Shown here: one piece after another, positions 56,123 through 64,000 of the stretch
Position numbering within the stretch: the first letter of the stretch is position 1
How the letters are laid out: every line of letters starts with the position of its first letter
Assembly (NCBI RefSeq): GCF_000024365.1
Contig: NC_013235.1
Location: 62,001 to 126,000, forward strand
Direction: 5' to 3'
DNA: 64,000 nucleotides
DNA from: Nakamurella multipartita DSM 44233
GTDB taxonomy: Bacteria > Actinomycetota > Actinomycetes > Mycobacteriales > Nakamurellaceae
Program-made: the position numbers and the translations under genes
The notes under the pieces: model-generated
Seen by the model: the letters and a program-made list of their open reading frames with translations, nothing else
Told to the model about the DNA's origin: nothing
Database searches by the model: none

Positions 56123-56194
56123 GTTGATCATGGCGATCTCTGTTCGACTCGCCGGCGACACGCCGAGCGAGCGACAGAGATCGCCATGATCAAC
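56123..56194. repeat. Perfect 21-bp inverted repeat, long hairpin between glnN and helR
   Basis: The arm at 56123-56143 (beginning GTTGATCATG) is exactly complementary to 56174-56194. Much of the 30-base centre also pairs (CGGCG/CGCCG, CTCGC/GCGAG), so nearly the whole 72 bases fold on themselves. It lies between convergent genes and may serve as a bidirectional terminator, or be a dispersed palindromic repeat. Confidence 0.9.
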
Positions 56195-56224
56195 TGCGGG
56201 GGGAGTGGGGCGGCCCGGCCCACC

Positions 56225-58639
56225 TCAGGCGGCGGGTTCGCGCAGCCGGGCCAGCACCGACGGCAGCTCGCCGGTGTGCACGACGGTGAGCCGCTGGGTG
56301 GTCCGGGTCAGCGCCACGTACAGATCGGACAGGCCGCGCCCGGACTCGGCGATGATGCCGGCCGGGTCGGCGACGATCACGCTGTCGAACTCCAGGCCCT
56401 TGGCCTGCATGACGGTCAGCACGACGACGTGCCGGCGCAGGTCCGGGGCCGGGTCGATGGTCTCGAACAGCGACGGTTGCGCATTGGCCGAGGCGGTGCC
56501 GGGGGCGCCGGTGCGGGCCTGCTCGACCGCCTCGGCGACCGCGGCGTACCGGGCCCGGGGCACCAGCACCGCGATCGTGCCCGGCTCGTCGTCCTCCTCG
56601 CGGACCAGGTCGACCACCTGGGCGGCCAGATCGGCCGAGGCTACCCGGCGATGCGTCGGGCGGATGCCCGCCTCCCGCACCGAGCGCGGCGCCGTCAGGT
56701 TCGGATCGATCGCCATCAGCACCGGCTCGGCCACGGTCATGATCTCGGCCGGGGTGCGGTAGTTCACCGTCAGCTCCTCGACCTGGAAACGCCCCCGCAC
56801 GTACGGGCGCAGCATCCGCGACCAGGACAGCGCGCCGGCCGGATCGCTGGTCTGGGCCAGATCGCCGACCAGGGTCATCGACCGCATCGGGCAGCGCCGC
56901 ATCACCATTCGCCAGGCCATCGCCGAGAGCTCCTGCGCCTCGTCCACGATGACGTGCCCGAACGTCCACTCCCGGTCGGCGGCGGCCCGCTCCGCGGTGG
57001 AGGTCCAGTCGGCCACCTCCTCGTGCAGCCGGGACAGCGTCTGCGCGTTGACCATGCCGACCATGCTGTGCAACCCGACGTCCTCGGGATCCAGGTCGTC
57101 GTTGGCACCGAGCAGGTCGAGCACCTCGGCCGCGTACCGGTCGTCCGCGTCGGCCGCGGTGGTCGAGGCCGGCAGGGTGCCCAATAGCTCGGCCGCCTCG
57201 TCCAGCAGCGGCACGTCGGCGGCGGTCCAGGCGGCCGGATCGTCCGCGCGCAGCAGCAGCGCCCGGTCGCGCGGGGACAGGCTCTCGGCGGCGAACTCGA
57301 GCCGGGACGCCGAACCGAGCAGGTCGGCGAGCAGCCGGGGCGCGGTCAGTGCCGGCCACAGGTCGCGCAGGGCCACCCGCAGCCCGTCGTGTTCCATCAG
57401 GTCCTGCCGGATCGCGTCCAGATCGTCCGGGGTGGCCAGGCTCTGGCCGTCGGGCCCGGTGCCCAGCCGGGCCGCGACCTGCCGGACCAGGCCGTCGATC
57501 ACCCGGCGCAGGAACACCGGGCGGGCCTGGTTGTGCGGTCGGCGGGAGGCCCAGGCCCGGTCCCGGGCGGGCGTCAGGATGGCGCCGTCGAGCACCAGCC
57601 GACTCTGTGGGGCCCCGTCGAACGGCACGGCGATCGGCGTCCGGGGCAGTGCCTGGCGGTGCAGGACCGCGTTGGCGATGACCGTGGTCATCGCCGTGCG
57701 CCCCTTGACCCGGGAGGTGTCCGGGTCCTCGATCGCCTGGGCGGACACCCCGGGGAACAGGTCGCCGATGGTGGACAGCACGACCGCGTTCTCACCCAGG
57801 GCCGGCAGCACCTGACCGATGTAGGTCAGGAAGGTGCGGTTCGGCCCGATGATCAGCACGCCGCGCTGCTGCAGCTGCTCGCGGTGGTTGTAGAGCAGGT
57901 ACGCGGCCCGGTGCAGCGCGACCGCGGTCTTGCCGGTGCCCGGCCCCCCCTGCACCACCAGGATCCCGGCCAGCTCGGTCCGGATGATCCGGTCCTGCTC
58001 GGCCTGGATGGTGGCCACGATGTCCGACATCCGGCCGGTGCGGGGCGCACGCAGGGCGGCCAGCAGCTCGGCTTCCCCGGCCGGCCCGGAACCGGAGGCG
58101 CGGGCCGCGGCCAGCGCCTGCGGATCGGTCAGGTCCAGGTACTCGTCATTGGCCGATTCGACCCGCCGGCGCCGGGTGGTGATGTAGCGGCGCCGGCGCA
58201 GCCCCAGCGGGTTGGCCGCGGTGGCCACGTAGAACGGCCGCGCCGACGGCGCCCGCCAGTCCATCAGCAGCTGCCGGTGATCGCCCTCGTCGTCGAAGAT
58301 GCCCATCCGGCCGATGTGCATCGACTCGCCGTCGGTCCGGTCGATCCGGCCGAAACACAGCCGGTCCTCGGCTGCGTTCAGCGCGACCACGGCGGCCGCG
58401 TGGTTGGCGTAGGCCAGGTCGCGTTCGACCCGCCCACCGGGGGTGTTGTCGCTGCGGCTGATGTAGCGATCGCGCAGCTCGACCCGTTCGGCGCGCAGGT
58501 CGTCCAGCCGCCGGTACAGGACGTCGATGACCGCCTGCTCCTGCGCCACCGGATCGGCGGCGGGTTCGACCTCGATGGTGTCCGCCGGGGAGCGACCGGC
58601 CGGGGGGCCGTCCGGGGACGGGTTGTCGGAGTCTGACAC
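56225..58639 (-). CDS. HelD/HelR-type UvrD-like helicase, RNA polymerase recycling factor
   Basis: 804 residues from GTG 58639 (GGAAGG upstream). A long amino-terminal coiled-coil region (AVIDVLYRRLDDLRAERVEL) precedes the split ATPase: Walker A VVQGGPGTGKTAVALHR, VIVDEAQELSAMAW, LVGDLAQTSDP, VNYRTPAEI and the late motif DLYVALTRTTQRL. The amino arm, GRIDRTDGESMHIGRMGI and the DWRAPSARPFY motif are those of HelD proteins, which enter RNA polymerase channels to release stalled enzyme; HelR members protect from rifamycins. The upstream GCTTGCG repeat supports the HelR reading. Confidence 0.88.
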   Translation of the reverse strand: MSDSDNPSPDGPPAGRSPADTIEVEPAADPVAQEQAVIDVLYRRLDDLRAERVELRDRYISRSDNTPGGRVERDLAYANHAAAVVALNAAEDRLCFGRIDRTDGESMHIGRMGIFDDEGDHRQLLMDWRAPSARPFYVATAANPLGLRRRRYITTRRRRVESANDEYLDLTDPQALAAARASGSGPAGEAELLAALRAPRTGRMSDIVATIQAEQDRIIRTELAGILVVQGGPGTGKTAVALHRAAYLLYNHREQLQQRGVLIIGPNRTFLTYIGQVLPALGENAVVLSTIGDLFPGVSAQAIEDPDTSRVKGRTAMTTVIANAVLHRQALPRTPIAVPFDGAPQSRLVLDGAILTPARDRAWASRRPHNQARPVFLRRVIDGLVRQVAARLGTGPDGQSLATPDDLDAIRQDLMEHDGLRVALRDLWPALTAPRLLADLLGSASRLEFAAESLSPRDRALLLRADDPAAWTAADVPLLDEAAELLGTLPASTTAADADDRYAAEVLDLLGANDDLDPEDVGLHSMVGMVNAQTLSRLHEEVADWTSTAERAAADREWTFGHVIVDEAQELSAMAWRMVMRRCPMRSMTLVGDLAQTSDPAGALSWSRMLRPYVRGRFQVEELTVNYRTPAEIMTVAEPVLMAIDPNLTAPRSVREAGIRPTHRRVASADLAAQVVDLVREEDDEPGTIAVLVPRARYAAVAEAVEQARTGAPGTASANAQPSLFETIDPAPDLRRHVVVLTVMQAKGLEFDSVIVADPAGIIAESGRGLSDLYVALTRTTQRLTVVHTGELPSVLARLREPAA

Positions 58640-58662
58640 GCGGGACCTTCCGTTTCACCGGT

Positions 58663-58680
58663 GCTTGCGCTCGCGCAAGC
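58663..58680. promoter_or_regulatory. GCTTGCG inverted repeat upstream of helR, RAE-like
   Basis: GCTTGCG, CTCG, CGCAAGC is a perfect 7-base inverted repeat 24 bases before the helicase start. It resembles the rifamycin-associated element, a conserved inverted repeat found upstream of rifamycin-resistance genes in actinomycetes. The match is from memory of the motif and needs checking. Confidence 0.55.
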
Positions 58681-58731
58681 CGGACAGAACAGGCTACTCC
58701 CGGACCTCACTCCGCGTGGGTGCGCCGCTGG

Positions 58732-59712
58732 TCACACCAGCAGCAGCAGCCGGCCGTCCACCGGCCCGGACTCCATCCGCGCGTGCGCCTGCGCGGCCTG
58801 GGCCAACGGCAGCCGGTCGGTGATCCGGGTCGTCAACTCGCCGGCCGCCAGCATCGCGTTGATCAGCTCGGCGGCCTGGGCGAACTCGGCGGCCGAGGCC
58901 CGGCTGATCACGAACCCGTCGATGGTGACGTCGTGGGTGTACAGGGGAGCCAGGTTCACCGTGACCGGGGAGCGGGCAGCGGTGACCAGCATCCGGCCGC
59001 CGGGTCGCAGCACGTCGGCGGCGACCGCGGTGTCGTTGGTCCCGGAGGTGTCCCAGTAGACGTCGACGCCGTTCGGGGCGGCCGACCGGATGCGCTCGGC
59101 CAGGTCGGCGGCGCGATAGTCGACGACCGCCTGGGCCCCGGCCGCCCGGCAGCGGTCGGCATGGTCGTCGCGGGCCGAGGCGATCACCCGGACCCCGGCC
59201 CGCGTGGCCATCTCGATGGCGGCGATGCCGACATTGCCGGCCCCGCCGCCGACGAAGACCGTCCAGCCCGGCCGGATCCTGGCCCGCAGGAACCAGCCCA
59301 GGTAGGCGGTGACGGCGGGGTGGGCGACGGCGACGGCCAGCTCGGGGTCGACCCCGGCCGGCAGCCGGTACAGCCGATCGCGGGCGACCACGGCCAGCTC
59401 GGTCGCCGCGCCCTGCCGCCCGGCGTGCCCCAGACTGTTCGCCCAGACCGGGTCGCCCACAGCCAGATCCCTGACCGCTGAACCGATCTCGGCGACGGTG
59501 CCGACCAGATCACGGCCCACGATGAACGGCAGCGGGATGGGCGTGTCGTACCGGCCGCTGCGCACGTAGGTGTCGACCGGGTTCACCGAGACGGCGGTGA
59601 CTGCGACCAGCACGTCGTCCGGGCCGAGCTCGGGCACGGGCAGGCGGCCCAGCCGGATCGAGTCGGCCGGACCGCGCTGATCGACATAGGCGGCGAGACG
59701 AGTCGCGGGCAT
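58732..59712 (-). CDS. NADPH:quinone reductase-like zinc-independent MDR oxidoreductase
   Basis: 326 residues of the medium-chain dehydrogenase/reductase superfamily. The GroES-like half has VSVNPVDTYVRSGRY and FIVGRDLVGTVAEIG. The nucleotide-binding half has VFVGGGAGNVGIAAIEMA. The catalytic and structural zinc cysteines of alcohol dehydrogenases are missing, placing it with quinone oxidoreductases. ATG 59712. Same strand as helR, 92 bases upstream; shared transcription is possible. Confidence 0.9.
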   Translation of the reverse strand: MPATRLAAYVDQRGPADSIRLGRLPVPELGPDDVLVAVTAVSVNPVDTYVRSGRYDTPIPLPFIVGRDLVGTVAEIGSAVRDLAVGDPVWANSLGHAGRQGAATELAVVARDRLYRLPAGVDPELAVAVAHPAVTAYLGWFLRARIRPGWTVFVGGGAGNVGIAAIEMATRAGVRVIASARDDHADRCRAAGAQAVVDYRAADLAERIRSAAPNGVDVYWDTSGTNDTAVAADVLRPGGRMLVTAARSPVTVNLAPLYTHDVTIDGFVISRASAAEFAQAAELINAMLAAGELTTRITDRLPLAQAAQAHARMESGPVDGRLLLLV

Positions 59713-60307
59713 GGGCAGATCCTCACATCTTCCGGTGGCGGGTGCTCAGTGCACCGCCGGGCCCGGCCCACCAGGCCCGGCCGCGGGGGCGAAATCGCTT
59801 GAACACCAGTTATTGTCCGCCACTCCGGGGTCCGGCACCGTCGTCCGGGTGGTCGATGCCACGGGCGATCCGGCGCTCCATCGATCGGTGGAGCCCCCTG
59901 TCGTCCGGCCCGCTCGTCCGGTCCGGGGATCCCCGAGGTGGCGGCGTCATCGCCCCGGCGATGGTCGGGACGCCGCCCCGATCACGTGTAGCGTCGGTCG
60001 GGTAGCCCATGCGGATCTCTCGTCCGGCCTGCGCGTTCCGCCGCCCGGCCAGGTGCTCATCTCACCTTCTCTAGCCGCCGACGGGGCACGTCGTCGCTAC
60101 ACCGCCGGACCGATACCCCTAGCACAACGGGGGGCCCGTGCAGAGTCGGAGCCGGGCGACATCCCCCATCGCAGGCTCCGGGAAGACGTGTGCGGCGGTC
60201 GATCCGCCCCTCCACGACGAGGACGTCATCCGGTCGGCGTCGACCGACCAGCATCCCTACGGCTCGCGGCCTCGCCGCGCGCCATCAACGAACTCGAAGG
60301 AACAGAC
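59713..60307. other. 595-base gap without a supported gene
   Basis: The gap separates the divergent quinone reductase and the GlsB-like gene. One forward frame stays open right through into the GlsB-like gene, but its translation is Arg/Pro-rich without domain character, has no good start, and looks like a GC-driven artefact. It may hold both promoters and a long leader. Confidence 0.5.
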
Positions 60308-60601
60308 ATGACCATCACCGGAATCATCAGTGCCATCGTCATCGGCGCGATCATCGGCGCCCTCGCGCGCCTGATCCTGCCGGGCAAGCAGGACATCCCG
60401 ATCTGGCTGACCATCGTGGTCGGCGTGGTGGCCGCCTTCGTCGGCACCTTCCTGGCCCGGGCCCTGGGCGTGCCCACCCAGACCGACGGCATCGACTGGC
60501 TCGAGCTGCTCGTCCAGCTCGTGGTCGCCGTCATCGCGGTCGCGGCGGTCGTGGCCTTCGGTCGTCGCCGCTCCGGCCTGCGCAGCGGCACGCGCAGCTG
60601 A
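60308..60601 (+). CDS. GlsB/YeaQ/YmgE family small membrane protein
   Basis: 97 residues from ATG 60308 (GAAGGAA upstream). Three hydrophobic segments: GIISAIVIGAIIGALARLI, IPIWLTIVVGVVAAFVGTFLA and LLVQLVVAVIAVAAVVAF, with the conserved ARLILPGKQ. Family members (transglycosylase-associated proteins) are stress-inducible membrane proteins of unclear mechanism. A strong terminator follows seven bases after the stop. Confidence 0.9.
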   Translation: MTITGIISAIVIGAIIGALARLILPGKQDIPIWLTIVVGVVAAFVGTFLARALGVPTQTDGIDWLELLVQLVVAVIAVAAVVAFGRRRSGLRSGTRS

Positions 60602-60607
60602 TCCGAA

Positions 60608-60637
60608 CGGGAAGGCCGGGACTGACCGGCCTTCCCG
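60608..60637 (+). terminator. Terminator of the GlsB-like gene
   Basis: CGGGAAGGCCGG, a 6-base loop and CCGGCCTTCCCG form a perfect 12-base stem directly behind the stop codon. No T-run follows. Confidence 0.85.
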
Positions 60638-60680
60638 TGCCGGCCCGGACGCTCGGGCCCGACGTCGGAACCGCCCCTAG

Positions 60681-62478
60681 GACGCTCCTGAATAACGGTC
60701 ACTTGTGGGTTCGGGAGTTCGCTTTGGGACAGTGGGAGCGTTCGCGCGTGATCGGGCTGTCAGGCGTGGTCCTGAGTCGTCGCCCGGCCCTGGATGATTC
60801 TCCTGACTGATCGGAGGGACGGGCCGTTGCTCACGGCCCGGTGAGGTCTCGTGCCGGCCGGTCAGGCCGGTGCAATGGTCCACGTCCCGCTCACCCGCGT
60901 CAGCCCGAGGGTGAGCATTCGCCTGAGGTTGATCGCAGCGGCGCGGTGGTGCCACCAGTGGTCGTTCTTGGCGACGCCGCGGTAGCGGACTTTGCGGTTG
61001 CCGCGGACCAGCCAGGAGATCGATCGTTCGACCATCGGCCGGTGCCGTCGGTAGACCTGTTGGAAGTCCTCGGTTTCCGCTTGTCGACGGGCCGCCCTGA
61101 GCAGGCTTTCGTACTCGGTCAGCTTCAGCGATCGACCGGCGTCGCTGGTCGTGCATTGGGCCCGGAGCGGGCAGCCGCGGCAAGCCGCTCCGAAGGTGAC
61201 GGACCATTGCGCGGTGATCGACCGGGTCACCCCGTTCGGGCAGGTGGCCGTCCTGGCCTCGGGGTCGACGGTGAAGTCGTCCAGGGTGAACCCGCCCGGC
61301 ACGGCCGACCGCAGCGGGAACGGCTTGATCAACGCGATGTGCCCGGCATGGTCCAGTTCGGCCCGCGCGGATCCCGATCCGTACGCCGAATCGGCCAGCA
61401 CGTGCAGCTTTTCGGTCTCCTGTGCCAGCAAGGTGGGTCCAACCTCGGCGTCGCTGTTGCCGCGTCCGCTGGCCATGGTCACCGCGCAGGCGGTGACCAG
61501 ACCGGTGTCGGGTTCGACCGCGATGTGTGCCTTGAACCCGTCCTGCCGCCGGTGGACGGTCTTGTGGGCGTGCCGCGCCTCCGGGTCCACGGTGGAGATC
61601 ACCCGGTCCGGGGCGACCCGCTGCGCGATCCGCCACCGTCCGTCGGTGCCGTCCGAGCCCTCGACCGGTTCCACGTCCTGCCCGGCGACCAACGCCAAGA
61701 GGGCGACCGCGTCCGCCGCCTTCGGTCCGAGCTCCTGGTCGGGCAGGTGTCCCAGCACCCGATGCGCGTCGGTGACCAGCGCATCGACAAGGGCCTCGCG
61801 GGCCTGCTGATCGTTCCAGGCGATCGCCGGTTTGCCCGGGTCGTCATAGTCGTGAGCCGAGCAGTGCTCGCCGACGACCTCGGCGGCGCCGGGTACCTCG
61901 CGGCGGACCCGGCGGATCGCCGCGATCAACTGGGTGACCGTGTCCTGGGTGGCGACCGCGTCGTCCAGGATCGTGGAATCCAACGCTCGCCTGCTCTTTC
62001 CAGCCAGCACCCCGGTCTGGTCCACGACCTGGCGGACCGCGTCGAAGATCCGGTTCGGCGACTGCGAAGCGGCCAGCCGACGCCGCCAGTACGTCAATGT
62101 CGTGGCATGGAACGCCGCAGCGGTCACCGGTAACCCGCACGCTGCCTTCCACCGCAGATCGAACGTCACCGAGTCCACCGTGTCCGCGTCGGACAGGCCG
62201 TGCAGAGCCTGCAGCACAATCACCGACGCCATCACGTCGGCCGGCACTGACGGGCGGCCCCGACCCGACGGAAACAGATCCGCGAACATGCCGTCCGGGA
62301 ACACCTCCCGACGGTGCGCGGCCAGAAACGCGAACACGCTGCCCGGCTTGAGCAGCCCACCGACTACCGACTCGGCATCCAACAACTCACGCTGATCCCG
62401 CGACCGACCCTGCACACCAAGATCATCCCGAACCCACAAGATCAACAGGGGCCGACATACGGATAATTCAGGAGCGTC
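60681..62478 (-). mobile_element. IS1182-family insertion sequence with CTAG target duplication
   Basis: The 13-base terminal inverted repeats GACGCTCCTGAAT (60681-60693) and ATTCAGGAGCGTC (62466-62478) are exact, with further partial pairing inward. CTAG stands directly outside both ends (60677-60680 and 62479-62482), a 4-base target-site duplication of a palindromic target. The 1.8-kb element carries one intact transposase gene on the minus strand. It landed 36 bases before a Gfo/Idh gene. Confidence 0.93.
60862..62445 (-). CDS. IS1182-family DDE transposase
   Basis: 527 residues if the TTG at 62445 is used; downstream GTG codons are possible starts. The amino part has the IS5/IS1182 helix-turn-helix region (GRGRPSVPADVMASVIVLQAL). 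Acidic catalytic residues are expected in RALDSTILDDAVA, VLADSAYGSG and near the end. A Cys cluster (CRGCPLRAQC) and AHKTVHRRQDGFKAHIAVE are typical of the family. No stop or frameshift, so probably functional. Confidence 0.92.
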   Translation of the reverse strand: MILWVRDDLGVQGRSRDQRELLDAESVVGGLLKPGSVFAFLAAHRREVFPDGMFADLFPSGRGRPSVPADVMASVIVLQALHGLSDADTVDSVTFDLRWKAACGLPVTAAAFHATTLTYWRRRLAASQSPNRIFDAVRQVVDQTGVLAGKSRRALDSTILDDAVATQDTVTQLIAAIRRVRREVPGAAEVVGEHCSAHDYDDPGKPAIAWNDQQAREALVDALVTDAHRVLGHLPDQELGPKAADAVALLALVAGQDVEPVEGSDGTDGRWRIAQRVAPDRVISTVDPEARHAHKTVHRRQDGFKAHIAVEPDTGLVTACAVTMASGRGNSDAEVGPTLLAQETEKLHVLADSAYGSGSARAELDHAGHIALIKPFPLRSAVPGGFTLDDFTVDPEARTATCPNGVTRSITAQWSVTFGAACRGCPLRAQCTTSDAGRSLKLTEYESLLRAARRQAETEDFQQVYRRHRPMVERSISWLVRGNRKVRYRGVAKNDHWWHHRAAAINLRRMLTLGLTRVSGTWTIAPA

Positions 62479-62514
62479 CTAGACTCACGCGGACACCGCA
62501 GAAAAGGGGCAGGC

Positions 62515-63414
62515 ATGCGCTTCGGACTCGTCGGCACCGGGCCCTGGGCCGGGATCGCCCACGGACCAGGACTTCTCGCCTGCCCGGAGGTCGAGCTGGT
62601 CGGCATCTGGGGTCGGGACCCGGCCAAGGCGGCGGCCCTGGCCGATGAGTTGGGTCTGGCGCTCGGGGCCGCCTATCCGGATGTCGATGCGCTGCTGGCC
62701 GACGTCGATGCGGTGGCCTTCGCGGTCCCGCCGTCGATCCAGGCGGAACTGGCCCTGCGGGCGGCGCGGGCCGGCAAGCATCTGTTGCTGGACAAGCCGA
62801 TCGCCCTGGACGTGGCCGCGGCCGATGCGCTTGAGGCGGCCGTCGCGGCCAGCGGGGTGGCGTCGCTGGTGTTCTTCACCGATCGTTTCGTCGACACCTC
62901 CCGGGACTGGTTCACCCACGTCCGCGCCACCGGCGGCTGGCGAGGCGCCTGGTTCCGCTGGCTGAGCACCCTGCAGGCCCCGGGCAATCCGTTCGGCGGC
63001 TCGGCCTGGCGGCGGGAGCAGGGGGCGTTGTGGGACACCGGTCCGCATGCCCTGTCCACCCTGACCGGCGCCCTCGGACCGGTCGCGCGGATCACCGCCG
63101 TGGCCGGCGACGGGGACCTGGTCACGCTGATCGTCGGGCACGAGTCGGGCGCCACGAGCACCGTCGTGCTCAGCCAGTTCGCGCCCCCGGCGGCCGCCTC
63201 CTTCGACTGCACGCTCTGGGGCGAGGCCGGGCTGGTGCCCATGCCGCCGCGCCCGGACGGCCGGATCGTGGAGATCTACGCGACCGCGGCCGGCGAGCTG
63301 GTGCGCAGCGCGACCGGTGGTCGCCCGACCGACGCCGACGTCCGGCTGGGGGCCACCATCACCCGGCTGTTGGCCGACGCGCAGGCACAGCTCAACCGCC
63401 CGTCGTCGACCTGA
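62515..63414 (+). CDS. Gfo/Idh/MocA-family oxidoreductase
   Basis: 299 residues. Rossmann loop GLVGTGPWAGIAH at the amino end, VAFAVPPSIQAELALRAARAGKHLLLDKPIAL with the catalytic Lys of the EKP-like motif (here DKP), and the alpha/beta substrate domain with WDTGPHALSTL. Members act on sugars, inositols or bile pigments; substrate unknown. Its natural promoter has probably been displaced by the IS1182 element 36 bases upstream. Confidence 0.9.
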   Translation: MRFGLVGTGPWAGIAHGPGLLACPEVELVGIWGRDPAKAAALADELGLALGAAYPDVDALLADVDAVAFAVPPSIQAELALRAARAGKHLLLDKPIALDVAAADALEAAVAASGVASLVFFTDRFVDTSRDWFTHVRATGGWRGAWFRWLSTLQAPGNPFGGSAWRREQGALWDTGPHALSTLTGALGPVARITAVAGDGDLVTLIVGHESGATSTVVLSQFAPPAAASFDCTLWGEAGLVPMPPRPDGRIVEIYATAAGELVRSATGGRPTDADVRLGATITRLLADAQAQLNRPSST

Positions 63415-63447
63415 CGCGGTGTCGGGGGTCGCGGCTACCGTGGCGCC

Positions 63448-64000
63448 ATGACCTCCCCCGAGCCCGCGCGCAAGGCGGCCGACCTGGCCGGTGAGTCCGA
63501 CGTCTACGACGTGGTGGTGATCGGCGGTGGTCCGCCCGGGGAGATCGTCGCCCAGTACGCGATCGCCGACAGCACCCGCACCGCGGTGATCGTCGAGCAC
63601 GAACTGCTCGGCGGCGAGTGCTCCTATTGGGCCTGCATGCCCAGCAAGGCGCTGCTGCGCCCGGTCGAGCTGCTGGACGCGGCCCGGCACATGCCCGGTG
63701 TCGCCTCCCTGGTCGCCGGCCGCACCATCGACGTGCCGGCCGTGCTGGAGCGCCGTGACGGGTTCACCAGCCACCACGACGACAAGTACCAGGTGCAGTG
63801 GGCCAACGACACCGGGATCGGGGTCGTCCGCGGGCACGGCCGGCTGGCCGGCCCGAAGCAGGTCGAGGTGACCGGCGCCGACGGCGCCACCCGGATCATC
63901 ACCGCGCGGCACGCGGTGGTGCTGGCCACCGGGACGACCGCCAGCGTGCCGGACCTGCCAGGGCTGCGGGCCGCGCTGCCCTGGACCTCGCGCGACGTCA
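63448..64000 (+). CDS. Class I flavin disulfide reductase (dihydrolipoamide dehydrogenase-like), 3' end outside window
   Basis: Open to the window edge, 184 codons visible from ATG 63448. VYDVVVIGGGPPGEIVAQYA is the FAD dinucleotide loop, and GGECSYWACMPSKALLRP contains the redox cysteine pair CxxxxC. HAVVLATGTTASVPDLPG is the second FAD motif. It belongs to the lipoamide dehydrogenase/mercuric reductase/mycothione reductase group; lacking the carboxy end, the exact enzyme cannot be told. 33 bases behind the Gfo/Idh gene. Confidence 0.9.
   Translation, partial: MTSPEPARKAADLAGESDVYDVVVIGGGPPGEIVAQYAIADSTRTAVIVEHELLGGECSYWACMPSKALLRPVELLDAARHMPGVASLVAGRTIDVPAVLERRDGFTSHHDDKYQVQWANDTGIGVVRGHGRLAGPKQVEVTGADGATRIITARHAVVLATGTTASVPDLPGLRAALPWTSRDV

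Noticed and set aside
59711-60601. A 296-codon open frame that would extend the GlsB-like protein by 200 residues
   Set aside because: The extension is Arg/Pro-rich, has no family character, and ATG 60308 has its own ribosome-binding site and the normal family length.

Overview
The window is a stretch of a high-GC Actinobacterium chromosome. The evidence is the strong G/C third-position bias, frequent GTG starts and GTGA overlaps, a class E sortase, and the block fhaA-fhaB-pstP-rodA-pbpA-pknA-pknB with crgA and pabA, which is an actinobacterial hallmark usually found near the replication origin. A eukaryotic-type duplicated phosphofructokinase, type III glutamine synthetase and a HelD-type helicase fit a soil member of the Frankineae/Nakamurella type; that genus-level placement is a guess.

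Bases 1-6.9 kb: the tail of a SNF2 helicase, then a mannitol operon (mtlA-mtlF-mtlD) ending in a phosphofructokinase, so that mannitol enters as mannitol-1-phosphate, becomes fructose-6-phosphate and is fed into glycolysis. 6.9-14.6 kb: a pair of overlapping P-loop ATPases behind a four-half-site palindrome, endonuclease IV, an FAD oxidase, a tiny membrane peptide gene, a Nudix hydrolase, a cation diffusion facilitator and a Zur-like repressor.

14.8-32.7 kb: the envelope and division core: DUF2020 lipoprotein, cyclophilin, rhomboid protease, PH-domain membrane protein, CrgA, DUF881 protein, class E sortase, PabA, an HtrA protease, and the minus-strand serine/threonine kinase operon, where PknA/PknB phosphorylate, PstP dephosphorylates, FhaA/FhaB read the phospho-signal, and RodA/PbpA build peptidoglycan.

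32.8-44 kb is accessory and decaying: a frameshifted PLP decarboxylase, an amino-acid permease split by an IS110-family element whose non-coding left end looks like a bridge RNA, a TetR/SDR pair with twin operators, tRNA-Leu(CAG), a CoiA-like nuclease gene and an AlbA_2 regulator whose start codon lies in a perfect inverted repeat.

44-64 kb: a WYL regulator divergent from an ABC exporter, a DUF2786/metallohydrolase pair, pirin, a broken PH-domain gene, an arsenic cluster (ArsR, ArsM, an ArsR-phosphatase fusion, ArsC), glutamine synthetase III behind a structured leader, a HelD/HelR-type helicase preceded by a GCTTGCG inverted repeat, a quinone reductase, a small GlsB-like membrane protein, an IS1182-family element with CTAG target duplication, a Gfo/Idh oxidoreductase, and the start of a flavin disulfide reductase cut by the window edge. 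I saw no rRNA, CRISPR array or prophage.
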